From contig JAGYOS010000115.1 in NCBI GenBank assembly GCA_018399475.1, positions 1-8,553 on the forward strand: 8,553 nt of DNA. Direction: 5' to 3'. The notes under the pieces are model-generated. The model worked only from the letters and a program-made list of their open reading frames with translations, made no database searches and had not been told where the DNA came from. This document shows, piece by piece, positions 1 through 8,403 of this stretch (within the stretch, counting starts at the first letter, position 1; each line of letters starts with the position of its first letter). The stretch comes from a bacterium. GTDB taxonomy: Bacteria; Patescibacteriota; Minisyncoccia; CAIUEV01; JAHKAQ01. Position numbers and translations under genes: made by a program.

Positions 1-1350
1 GAAGAAAAAGCGGAAGAAAAAAGTGACAGCCAGGATGAAAATCAGCCAAAACCTAAACCAGAATCTGAAAAAACGGAAGCGGAAAAAACTGGTGAAAATA
101 CTGCTAAAGGGCCTTTGGACTTTGATTTTTTAGAACCGGGAAGCCCAACAAAAGAAAAAGAAGGAGATAAAATTGACAATCCAGAAGCTGAATCTAAACC
201 CGAAATTGAAAACGAGAGCAATACTACCTCTGAACTAAAATCGGAAGTTTCAGAATCATTGGAGGAAGAATTTTCAAAAGTGAATCAAGAGCAAAACAAT
301 CTTGAACAAAAACCGGTGATGACGACAGAAGAAACGGCTCAAGAACCGGCAACGATAAAAGAAGAAGAATCTCAAACAGTAAAAATATCCAATCTTCCAA
401 GTAATGGCTCGGAAGATTCAAAAAAAGCACCGGAGGAAGAAAAACAACCGGTTGTTAAAAACGCTCCGCAAGAAAATTTTCTTAATAAAGGATTAAAAGA
501 TATTCGTGGCAAAGATGATAATAACCCGCCGCCGCCTACGAAAAATAACGCTAAACCAAAATTTAAAGCGGCAATTCTATTACCAATTATTATTTTTGTC
601 TTTTTGGCAATAGGTGTCGGAATTTACTATTATTTTGGTTTTTTCAATCAGGAAAACGATTCAACGGCGGAAGATGAATTTATGGAAATGGAAATTAAGC
701 CTGTTGGGCAAGAAGATTCATCAACCGGAACGGGAGCAACATATCCAACAGATTCTCAATTTGGAACAGGAAATGTGGGAGCAGAAAAAGAAAACCAATT
801 GAAACTGAGCGCTGAATCAAAAGAAATAGAAATCACCGCCTTGGAAAATCTTAATACAAAAATAGAAGAACTTAAACTCTCGGAAGTCATCGGAGGTAAT
901 TTAATCCAGCTGATTCCCGTTCTGGAAGAAGAAATAACTTTAGCCCAATTACAAGAAGCTCTTGGAATAATAATTCCTGAAGAAATAGCCACGGGTGATA
1001 CTTTATTCTCTTTGTTAGCACTAAAAGAAGGAGAGATAACAAAAACAAGTTTAGTTTTGGCAACAACCAATCCGCCGGAGACAGTTAAAAGCCAAATGTT
1101 AAATTGGGAACAAACTATAGTGGGAGATTTAAAACCTTTATTGTTGGGAGAAGTCGCCGAAGATCCGGCAAACCCTGAAGATTTTCGTTTCCGCAACAGT
1201 TCCAAATTCCCCAACGGACGTTTTATCAACTTAAGCCAATCTAAAAACCTTTCAATTGATTATTCAATTCTCGCTGATAAAATTTTAATCAGCACCAGTT
1301 ATTCAATGCTGGAAGAACTGGTAAAAATTGCGGAAGAAACAGAGGAATAA
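1..1350 (+). CDS. Single-pass membrane protein of unknown function, 5'-truncated by the window edge
   Basis: The reading frame is open from the first base to TAA at 1348-1350 (449 codons visible), so the start lies upstream; the TTG at 115 is only an internal leucine codon. Visible residues 1-185 are low-complexity and rich in Glu, Lys, Ser, Pro and Gln, ending in a Pro run (NPPPPTK) and a basic patch (AKPKFK). A single hydrophobic helix follows at about residues 190-215. Basic residues before it and acidic residues after it predict an N-in, C-out topology. After an acidic, Gly/Ser/Thr-rich linker, residues about 265-445 look like a folded domain. It includes NWEQTIVGDLKPLLLGE, then NGRFINL (405-411), LSIDYSIL and DKILISTS near the end. 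From memory this resembles uncharacterised membrane proteins of Parcubacteria; that is not confirmed. No catalytic motif is recognised. It could be an envelope or surface-structure component, but no function is assigned. It converges on rpoC with a 28-bp gap. Confidence 0.85.
   Translation, partial: EEKAEEKSDSQDENQPKPKPESEKTEAEKTGENTAKGPLDFDFLEPGSPTKEKEGDKIDNPEAESKPEIENESNTTSELKSEVSESLEEEFSKVNQEQNNLEQKPVMTTEETAQEPATIKEEESQTVKISNLPSNGSEDSKKAPEEEKQPVVKNAPQENFLNKGLKDIRGKDDNNPPPPTKNNAKPKFKAAILLPIIIFVFLAIGVGIYYYFGFFNQENDSTAEDEFMEMEIKPVGQEDSSTGTGATYPTDSQFGTGNVGAEKENQLKLSAESKEIEITALENLNTKIEELKLSEVIGGNLIQLIPVLEEEITLAQLQEALGIIIPEEIATGDTLFSLLALKEGEITKTSLVLATTNPPETVKSQMLNWEQTIVGDLKPLLLGEVAEDPANPEDFRFRNSSKFPNGRFINLSQSKNLSIDYSILADKILISTSYSMLEELVKIAEETEE
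565..648 (+). other. Predicted transmembrane helix of the membrane protein
   Basis: This stretch encodes about 26 almost uninterrupted hydrophobic residues (AAILLPIIIFVFLAIGVGIY and a following YYFGFF). Lysines lie just before it and Asn/Glu/Asp-rich sequence just after. It is far from the N-terminus (about 190 visible residues precede it), so it is a signal anchor and not a cleavable signal peptide. By the positive-inside rule, the long acidic N-terminal arm is cytoplasmic and the C-terminal domain is outside. Confidence 0.85.
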
Positions 1351-1378
1351 ATTTTAGAGAAGAGAAAAAATAAAAAGA

Positions 1379-4300
1379 TTAGAAGCGTTTCATTCTGAAA
1401 TTTGTTCCTGCCGGAATTAAACGCCCTAAGATAACATTTTCTTTTAGGCCTCTTAAATGGTCAACTTTTCCTAGCAAAGAAGCTTCTATTAAAACTTGAG
1501 CCGTATGCTGGAAAGAAGCGGCTGATAAAAAGCTATCAGTAGTAAGAGAAACTTTGGTAATGCCGAAAATCAATTCTTCAAATTTAGCCGGCTTTCTGCC
1601 CAGTGAAATCATTCGCTTATTCAATTCCTCAGCAATTTCAGCTTCAACAATATCTTTGACAACTAAACTGGTGTCTCCGGGATCAACAACCATCCTCCTG
1701 GAAAACATCTGTCTGATAATTATTTCAATATGTTTATCGTCTATACTCTCTCCTTGAGAAGAATATACTTCTTGAATTTCTTTTGTAATATAGCGGGCAA
1801 CAGCTTCTCTTCCGGAAGCTTTAAATAATTTTTTCAAATCAATGTGACCGGAAGTTAATTGTTGACCGGCGGTTACCAAGTCTTTCTCAGAAACTAACAA
1901 AGAAGAGTTTTCCTGAGCTAAATATTTCTTTTGCTTGCTTTTACTCTTGGTCCCTTGAGGTTGGATAATAATTTCTTTCTGTTGTTTTTCTTTATTTATT
2001 TTTTCAATCCTCCCATCAATTTCAGAGATAAGAGCCTCTCCTTTGGGAGACCTGGCTTCAAATATTTCTTCCACTCTGGGCAAACCGGAAACTATGTCTT
2101 CTCCGGCTACTCCTCCAACGTGAAAGGTTCTCATCGTTAACTGAGTTCCCGGTTCACCAATAGATTGAGCAGCCACAATACCAACCGCTTGACCCATTTT
2201 TACCAATTCGTTTCTACCTAGATCATGTCCGTAACATTTTTGGCAAATTCCTCCCTTAGCCTGGCAATAAATAGCCGATCTAATGGGAACTTCTTCAATC
2301 TCACACTTATCTATTTCTTCAGCTGCTTCCTTAGAGATAATATCTCCGCCGGAAACAATCATTTTTTTAGTTTTGGGGTTTATAATATCCTTTAGAGCCG
2401 TTCTGCCTTCCATTCGGAAAGCAAAATTTCCTCCAATTTCTTCAGTGTCGCTACGGTAGAGAATTGTACCTTTTTTAGTCCCGCAATCATGCTCCGAGAC
2501 AATAACCTCCTGAGCCACATCAACCAACCTTCTGGTAAGATAACCGGCGGTAGCCGTTCTTAAAGCCGTGTCCGCCATTCCTTTTCTAGCTCCATGAGAA
2601 GAAATAAAATATTCCAAAACATTCAGACCTTCTTTAAAGCTGTCTTTAACCGGCAATTCTATAATTTCACCTGCCGGATTAGCCATTAAACCCCTCATTC
2701 CCATTAACTGAACCAGAACCGCGATTGTTCCTCTGGCTCCCGAATCCACCATTGAGAAAACCGGCCCTTTCAAATCCAACTGATTCTCCACCTCGGTAGT
2801 AATTTTTTCGCGACAATTATTCCAAATTTGAACAACTTGAGAGCGGCGTTCTTCTTCTGTTAAAAGCCCCAAATTGTATTGATTATCCAATTCTTTCAGT
2901 TTAGCTTCTGCTTCGTCAATATGTTTCTCTTTATTTTGAGGTACTTGGATGTCATTCATCCCCCAAGAAATTCCCGATTGGGTGGCATATTGAAAACCTA
3001 AATCTTTTAATTTATCCACCAAAGTGGCAACTTTCTCCACGCCGGTAATTCTTAAAATAGCAGCAATTAATTCCTTTAATCTTTTTTTATTTAAATGCTC
3101 GTTAACAAATTCCATATCTTTCGGGAAAAGCCTATTTACCAAAATCCTCCCTGCCGAAGTTTCAACAATTTCACCATTATCCAGTTTAACTCTTATCTTC
3201 TCCCTGGTATCTATTTTTCCCATCTGTTGGAGAATAATAGCTTCTTCGCAAGAAGCGATATTTTTAAGTTTGCCTTTTTTCTCCGTATCTATTCCGGTCA
3301 TATAATAAATTCCCAAAACGATATCCAGAGAAGGAACAGTAATCGGTTCACCCGTGGAAGGTTTTAATAAATTATTTTTAGAAATCATAATCTCCGCCGC
3401 TTCATCTTGAGCTTTGTCCGTTAGAGGAAGATGAACAGCCATTTGGTCTCCATCAAAGTCAGCGTTAAAAGCGGAACAAACCATAGGATGAATTTGGATG
3501 GCTTTGCCTTCAATAAGCACCGGCCTAAAAGCCTGGATGCCTAGGCGGTGAAGAGTCGGGGCCCGATTCAAAATAACATAATGATCCCGAATAACTTTTT
3601 CCAATATTTCATAAGCTTCAGTGGATTCCTGCTCAACCAATCTGCCGGCGCTTCTTACATTATGCGCGCTCCCCTGTCTAATAAGGTATTTGATAATAAA
3701 AGGTTTATAAAGTTCCAAAGCCATTTTTTTAGGCAAGCCGCATTGATCAATTTTAAGATTAGCGCCGATAATAATTACCGAACGTCCGGAATAATCCACT
3801 CTTTTTCCCAAAAGATTTTGGCGGAACCTACCCTGTTTCCCTTTCAACATATCCGCTAAAGATTTCAGAGGCCTTTTTTGGCCGGTAGAGGCTGCTACTG
3901 AAACTTGGCTTCTCTTTCCTGAATTGTCAAAAAGAGCGTCTACTGATTCCTGGAGCATTCTCTTCTCATTGCGGCAAATTACTTCCGGAGCTCCAATAGA
4001 CATTAACTTTTTCAACCGGTTGTTCCGGTTAATAATTCGGCGGTAAAGATCATTAAGGTCGGAGGTCGCAAAACGACCGCCGTCTAATTGAACCATGGGG
4101 CGCAGATCGGGAGGAATAACGGGAATTATGGTAGGAAGCATCCATTCCGGCCGGATTCTTGCTTGTTTCATTCCTTTCAATAGCCTCAATCGGCGATATA
4201 ATCTTTTTCTGTCAAGACTCTTGGCCCTGGAGGCTAAAAGATTTTCTAATTTTTTAACTTCTTCAAAAAGGCTGATTCTCATCAGGATTTTTCTGATTGC

Positions 4301-4969
4301 TTCCGCTCCAATACCCGCTTCAAAAATATGGCCGTATTTCAAAGAAATGTTACGATATTCCAATTCCGAGATAACTCTTAATTTTTCCAAAGAATTTAAC
4401 TCTTCTTTTATTTTTTTCTTTTCTCCTCTTAAGGTTTCTACACGTTCGGCTTTTTCTTTGCTTGTCATCTTCTCTTGGCGAATTTTAAGCAGTTTCTCTT
4501 TGTATTCTTTATCCACTTGGTCAAGAGCTTTCATCTTTTCATCTTCATTAACGTCAATAATGATATAGCTCGCAAAATAAACCACTTTTTCCAAATCGGT
4601 AGAGCTTAGATTCAAAACTAATCCCAGTTTGGAAGTGGCTCCTCTTAAATACCAAGTATGGGCTACCGGAACCGCTAAGGCTATGTGACCCATCCTTTCT
4701 CTACGAACGATGCTTCGAGTAACTTCAACACCGCATTTTTCGCAAATCACCCCTTTGTAACGAATTCTCTTGTATTTTCCGCAAGCGCATTCCCAATCTT
4801 TACTGGGTCCAAAAATCCTTTCGCAAAAAAGACCGTCTTTTTCAAAACGTTGAGTCCGGTAATTAATGGTTTCCGGTTTTAAAACTTCACCGTGGGACCA
4901 ATTAAGAATATCCTCCGGGGAAGCCAATCTTAATTTTATTGATTCAAAATCGCTGACTCTGTTAGCCAT
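1379..4969 (-). CDS. rpoC: DNA-directed RNA polymerase subunit beta'
   Basis: Largest subunit of the RNA polymerase core; it carries the catalytic magnesium site and acts with beta, alpha and sigma in transcription. It has 1196 residues, close to the Bacillus length and shorter than E. coli (1407). The first zinc site is C61, C63, C76, C79. The region RPMVQLDGGRFATSDLNDLY (290-309) leads into the clamp helices. The catalytic loop NADFDGD is at 502-508 with D504, D506 and D508. The bridge helix spans about 781-822 (YFISSHGARKGMADTALRTA). The second zinc site is C829, C902, C909, C912. The trigger loop has M946, R947 and H950 and lacks the large insertion seen in E. coli. The protein ends soon after LGRLIPAGTNF, with a short basic tail (RMKRF). 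Oddities are a charged helical insertion at 142-200 and a Lys-rich loop near 1008-1016. The start is ATG, 21 bp after the rpoB stop, with no good Shine-Dalgarno sequence. It is very probably cotranscribed with rpoB. Confidence 0.98.
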   Translation of the reverse strand: MANRVSDFESIKLRLASPEDILNWSHGEVLKPETINYRTQRFEKDGLFCERIFGPSKDWECACGKYKRIRYKGVICEKCGVEVTRSIVRRERMGHIALAVPVAHTWYLRGATSKLGLVLNLSSTDLEKVVYFASYIIIDVNEDEKMKALDQVDKEYKEKLLKIRQEKMTSKEKAERVETLRGEKKKIKEELNSLEKLRVISELEYRNISLKYGHIFEAGIGAEAIRKILMRISLFEEVKKLENLLASRAKSLDRKRLYRRLRLLKGMKQARIRPEWMLPTIIPVIPPDLRPMVQLDGGRFATSDLNDLYRRIINRNNRLKKLMSIGAPEVICRNEKRMLQESVDALFDNSGKRSQVSVAASTGQKRPLKSLADMLKGKQGRFRQNLLGKRVDYSGRSVIIIGANLKIDQCGLPKKMALELYKPFIIKYLIRQGSAHNVRSAGRLVEQESTEAYEILEKVIRDHYVILNRAPTLHRLGIQAFRPVLIEGKAIQIHPMVCSAFNADFDGDQMAVHLPLTDKAQDEAAEIMISKNNLLKPSTGEPITVPSLDIVLGIYYMTGIDTEKKGKLKNIASCEEAIILQQMGKIDTREKIRVKLDNGEIVETSAGRILVNRLFPKDMEFVNEHLNKKRLKELIAAILRITGVEKVATLVDKLKDLGFQYATQSGISWGMNDIQVPQNKEKHIDEAEAKLKELDNQYNLGLLTEEERRSQVVQIWNNCREKITTEVENQLDLKGPVFSMVDSGARGTIAVLVQLMGMRGLMANPAGEIIELPVKDSFKEGLNVLEYFISSHGARKGMADTALRTATAGYLTRRLVDVAQEVIVSEHDCGTKKGTILYRSDTEEIGGNFAFRMEGRTALKDIINPKTKKMIVSGGDIISKEAAEEIDKCEIEEVPIRSAIYCQAKGGICQKCYGHDLGRNELVKMGQAVGIVAAQSIGEPGTQLTMRTFHVGGVAGEDIVSGLPRVEEIFEARSPKGEALISEIDGRIEKINKEKQQKEIIIQPQGTKSKSKQKKYLAQENSSLLVSEKDLVTAGQQLTSGHIDLKKLFKASGREAVARYITKEIQEVYSSQGESIDDKHIEIIIRQMFSRRMVVDPGDTSLVVKDIVEAEIAEELNKRMISLGRKPAKFEELIFGITKVSLTTDSFLSAASFQHTAQVLIEASLLGKVDHLRGLKENVILGRLIPAGTNFRMKRF

Positions 4970-4990
4970 TATCTTAAATTATTAGATTAT
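4970..4990 (-). promoter_or_regulatory. rpoB-rpoC intergenic spacer and weak rpoC ribosome-binding region
   Basis: Only 21 bp separate the rpoB TAA from the rpoC ATG. Read on the coding strand, it is nearly all A and T and ends in AATTTAAGATA before the ATG. There is no GGAGG-like element; TAAG is the only weak purine-rich candidate. There is no room for a promoter or terminator, which supports one transcript. Start selection probably relies on an unstructured AU-rich leader or on translation continuing from rpoB; this is an inference. Confidence 0.6.
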
Positions 4991-7900
4991 TTAAAACCTG
5001 CTTTGTTCCTTTTTCTCTCTTTTAACCAATTCAACATTTAAACCAAGCCCTTTAAGCTCGTTCAAAAGCACATGTAAAGAAGTGGGAACATTGGGACTTT
5101 GGATTCTTTCTCCTTTAACTATCGACTCATAAGCCTTGGAACGGCCTGAAACATCATCCGACTTTATTGTAAGCATTTCTTGAAGCATGTGAGACGCTCC
5201 GTGGCCTTCCAACGCCCAAACTTCCATTTCTCCAAAACGCTGGCCACCAAATTGGGCTTTCCCGCCCAAAGGTTGCTGGGTAATTAAGGAATACGGTCCA
5301 ATGGAACGCATATGAATTTTATCTTCCACCAAATGGTTCAACTTCATAATGTACATTATTCCCACGGTCACTTTGTTATCAAATTGTTGACCGGTAATGC
5401 CGTCAACCAGTTTAATTTTTCCATCTTTGGGAAGACCAGCTTTTTCAAGCTCTTTAACAATTTGAGCTTCACTTACTCCTTCCAGAACGGGAGATGCCAC
5501 TTTATAACCAAGAGTAGCGGCGGCCCAACCTAAATGTGTTTCCAAAATCTGACCGATATTCATTCTGGAAGCAACTCCCAAAGGATTTAAAACAACATCT
5601 ACCGGAGAACCATCGGGCAAATAAGGCATATCTTCTTGAGGAAGAATTTTAGAAATTACTCCCTTATTTCCGTGCCGGCCTGCTAATTTATCCCCTTCTT
5701 GAACTTTTCTTAATTGGGCTACGGTAACTTGAATTTGTTTGATAACACCGGAAGGCAATTTATCCCCTTGCTCTCGAGAAAATATTTTTACGTCAACCAC
5801 TTTTCTTTTCTCGCCGTTAGGCATATATAAAGAACTGTCTTTTATATCCCGCGATTTCTCTCCGAAAATAGCCCGCAAAAGCCTTTCTTCCGGAGTCAGG
5901 TCGCTTTCTCCCTTGGGAGTAATTTTACCCACTAAGATATCCCCCGAAGAAACTTCCGCGCCTACTCTGACAATTCCTTCTTCATCTAAATTCTTCAGCC
6001 TTTCTTCTCCAATATTGGGAATATCTCTGGTGACTATTTCGGGACCCAGTCTGGTATCTCTGACATCAAGGGTGTGGTCTTCAATATGAATTGAACTATA
6101 GCGGTCATTATGAACCAACCTGTCTGAAATAATAATCGCGTCTTCAAAGTTGTACCCTCTCCATGGCATTAAAGCAACTAGAACATTCTGACCTAGAGCC
6201 AATTCGCCATTGTCCGTAGAAGCTCCATCAGCCAAAAGCTGGTTTTTGGTAATTTGTTCGCCTTGTTTGACAACCGGTTCTTGATTAATGCAAGTAAAAG
6301 CGTTTGATTTGGCAAAAGTCAATAAATTATAAACTATTTTATCTCTTCTGCCCGATTTATTTTTTTTGAGAGATCTGACGGTAATATGATTGGCGTCTAC
6401 TTCTTCCACTTCTCCGGCTTCTTCAGCCAAAACAACTTGTCCGGAATCAGCCGCCGCCTTGTCTTCAATACCGGTGCCAACTACGGGAGCCTCCGGTTTA
6501 ATGCAAGAAACGGCTTGGCGTTGCATATTGGAACCCATTAAGGCTCGGTTGGCGTCATCATGCTCCAAAAAAGGGATTAAAGAAGTGGAGATACTAACAA
6601 TTTGTTTGGGAGAAATATCAACATAATCCACTAAGTTTGGAGAAATAAAAGTTGGTTCTCCTTTAACCCTGGCTTGAACTTTGTCTTCTTTGAAATAGCC
6701 TTCTTCCGTTAGAGCCCCTCCCACCTGAGCAATGTTATATCTGTTTTCTTCGGTAGCCGAGAGATAATCCACTTCGTCGGTAATTCTGGGAATTATTTTT
6801 ATTTGGTCAATAGAAGCTTTTTTCAGTTTGGAAACAATTGCTCTTGTTAATTTGTCTCCCTTTTTTAAATTTACTTTCTTAATATCTTCGCCCGCTAATT
6901 CTCCCTGCCAATTATTCTTCAAAAGTTTAATTTCTTTAAGAATTTTGCGATAAGGAGTTTCAAGAAAACCATAAGCATTAACTCTGGCGTAGCAAGCTAA
7001 ATGAGTGACCAAGCCGATATTGGGACCTTCCGGAGTTTGGATGGGACAAATTCTGCCATAATGGCTGGGGTGGACATCGCGCACTTCAAAACTGGCTCTT
7101 TCTCTGGTAAGCCCTCCGGGTCCCATTGCCGAAAGTCTTCTCTTATGTTCCAGCTCAGCCAAAGGATTAACATGGTCCATGTATTGAGAAAGCTGAGAAC
7201 TGGAAAAAAATTCTTTAATAGAAGCCACTACCGGGCGAGAATTAATAATTTGACCCGGAGCCACCGTTTCCAAATCACAAGTGCTCATCCTGTCTTTAAT
7301 ATTACGTTCCATTCTGGCAAAACCGGTTCTTAGTTTGGCTTGAATTAACTCTCCGACAGCTCTGACTCTTCTGTTGCCCAAATGGTCTATGTCATCCGGT
7401 TTGGCTTTAGGGTCATTATTTAAACGGACAATCTCTTTTAAAGTTTCTGTTAAATCTTCGGGAGAAATTGTCATGTGCTCCGCATCATTGGGAACATTCT
7501 GGCTAAGTCTGGCATTGGTGCGATAACGCCCGACTTGAGAAATATCATAATGGTTGGGATCAAAAAACATGCTGTCAATCATTTGCTTGGCATTTTCTTC
7601 GGTAGCCATATCTCCCGGTCGAATTCTTTTATAAATCTCTTTGTAGCCTTCTCCCCTGTTTGTAGAAGCATCTTTTTCAATCGTACTCTTGATATATTTT
7701 ATTTCACCGGTATCAACATCGGCAAAAAGTTTTTTTATTTCTTTGTTAGAGGAACAACCGAAAGCTCTTACCAAAGCAGTAGCCGGAACTTTTCTTTTAC
7801 GGTCTATTTTAACCGAAATAGAATTATTGGCATCGGTCTCAAACTCCAGCCAAGCTCCTCTTTCGGGAATAATTTTGGCGCCGAATAATTTGCGGCCTTT

Positions 7901-8383
7901 AAAAGATCTCATTGTAAAAAACACTCCCGGCGATCTTACCAGCTGGGAGACAACTACTCTTTCCACGCCATTGATGATAAAAGTCCCTCTTTTTGTCATT
8001 ACCGGAAATTCTCCTAGATAAATTTCCTGCTCGTTTTTCTTTTTGGTATATTTATTTTCTAATTCTACTCTAAGCCTTATGGGCGCTTCAAAAGAAATGT
8101 TTTTATCTTTAGCAGTTCTTTCATCATACTTAGGCTCATCCAGGTAATAATCAAGGAACTTAAGCCTTAAATTTTTTCCGGTATAATCTTCAATAGGAGA
8201 AACTTCATTTAAAAGTTCCCGTAAACCTTTTTCAATGAACCACTCATAAGCTTTAGTTTGAATCTCTATGAGATTGGGAAGAGAAAAGATTTTCCCAAGC
8301 TCACCCAAAAATTTTCTCTTGGAGAAACTGGACCGTGAACTAAATCTTTTTTTGAGCTTCAGTTTTTTGGCAGGATTCATCAT
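4991..8383 (-). CDS. rpoB: DNA-directed RNA polymerase subunit beta
   Basis: Second large subunit of the RNA polymerase core; it forms one side of the active-site cleft, the RNA exit path and the rifampicin pocket. Counting from the ATG at 8383 gives 1130 residues, shorter than Bacillus (about 1190) and E. coli (1342); the E. coli lineage insertions are missing. Protrusion and lobe regions occupy about 20-400, with RSPGVFF at 150-156. The rifampicin region (about 394-458) has SSQLSQYMD, HKRRLSAMGPGGLTRERA and TPEGPNIGL. The active-site acidic pair is in GYNFED (E747, D748). The two conserved lysines are K899 and K907 in GDKLAGRHGNKG. The C-terminal anchor FGGQRFGEMEVWALEGHGAS starts near 1045. 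The frame is open back to TAA at 8441-8443, and TTG at 8407, GTG at 8398 and the adjacent ATG at 8380 are alternative starts. I prefer an ATG because the upstream residues (PLVIFEF) look like translated leader. The unit continues into rpoC. Confidence 0.97.
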   Translation of the reverse strand: MMNPAKKLKLKKRFSSRSSFSKRKFLGELGKIFSLPNLIEIQTKAYEWFIEKGLRELLNEVSPIEDYTGKNLRLKFLDYYLDEPKYDERTAKDKNISFEAPIRLRVELENKYTKKKNEQEIYLGEFPVMTKRGTFIINGVERVVVSQLVRSPGVFFTMRSFKGRKLFGAKIIPERGAWLEFETDANNSISVKIDRKRKVPATALVRAFGCSSNKEIKKLFADVDTGEIKYIKSTIEKDASTNRGEGYKEIYKRIRPGDMATEENAKQMIDSMFFDPNHYDISQVGRYRTNARLSQNVPNDAEHMTISPEDLTETLKEIVRLNNDPKAKPDDIDHLGNRRVRAVGELIQAKLRTGFARMERNIKDRMSTCDLETVAPGQIINSRPVVASIKEFFSSSQLSQYMDHVNPLAELEHKRRLSAMGPGGLTRERASFEVRDVHPSHYGRICPIQTPEGPNIGLVTHLACYARVNAYGFLETPYRKILKEIKLLKNNWQGELAGEDIKKVNLKKGDKLTRAIVSKLKKASIDQIKIIPRITDEVDYLSATEENRYNIAQVGGALTEEGYFKEDKVQARVKGEPTFISPNLVDYVDISPKQIVSISTSLIPFLEHDDANRALMGSNMQRQAVSCIKPEAPVVGTGIEDKAAADSGQVVLAEEAGEVEEVDANHITVRSLKKNKSGRRDKIVYNLLTFAKSNAFTCINQEPVVKQGEQITKNQLLADGASTDNGELALGQNVLVALMPWRGYNFEDAIIISDRLVHNDRYSSIHIEDHTLDVRDTRLGPEIVTRDIPNIGEERLKNLDEEGIVRVGAEVSSGDILVGKITPKGESDLTPEERLLRAIFGEKSRDIKDSSLYMPNGEKRKVVDVKIFSREQGDKLPSGVIKQIQVTVAQLRKVQEGDKLAGRHGNKGVISKILPQEDMPYLPDGSPVDVVLNPLGVASRMNIGQILETHLGWAAATLGYKVASPVLEGVSEAQIVKELEKAGLPKDGKIKLVDGITGQQFDNKVTVGIMYIMKLNHLVEDKIHMRSIGPYSLITQQPLGGKAQFGGQRFGEMEVWALEGHGASHMLQEMLTIKSDDVSGRSKAYESIVKGERIQSPNVPTSLHVLLNELKGLGLNVELVKREKKEQSRF

Positions 8384-8403
8384 AAATTCAAAAATCACAA
8401 GAG

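Noticed and set aside
756..1229. 157-codon open frame antisense to the membrane-protein gene
   Set aside because: It lies wholly opposite a convincing coding region, has Ser-rich shadow composition and no recognisable domain; treated as a reading-frame shadow.
1364..1396. T-rich tract after the rpoC stop (minus strand) next to a 4-bp AGAA/TTCT dyad, as a possible intrinsic terminator
   Set aside because: The stem is only four mostly A/U pairs with an 8-nt loop and overlaps the last rpoC codons; too weak to call a terminator from sequence alone.
4095..4568. 157-codon plus-strand open frame opposite the 5' part of rpoC
   Set aside because: The antisense frame mirrors conserved rpoC codons and its Ser/Phe/Leu-rich composition is typical of a shadow; no independent support such as a ribosome-binding site.
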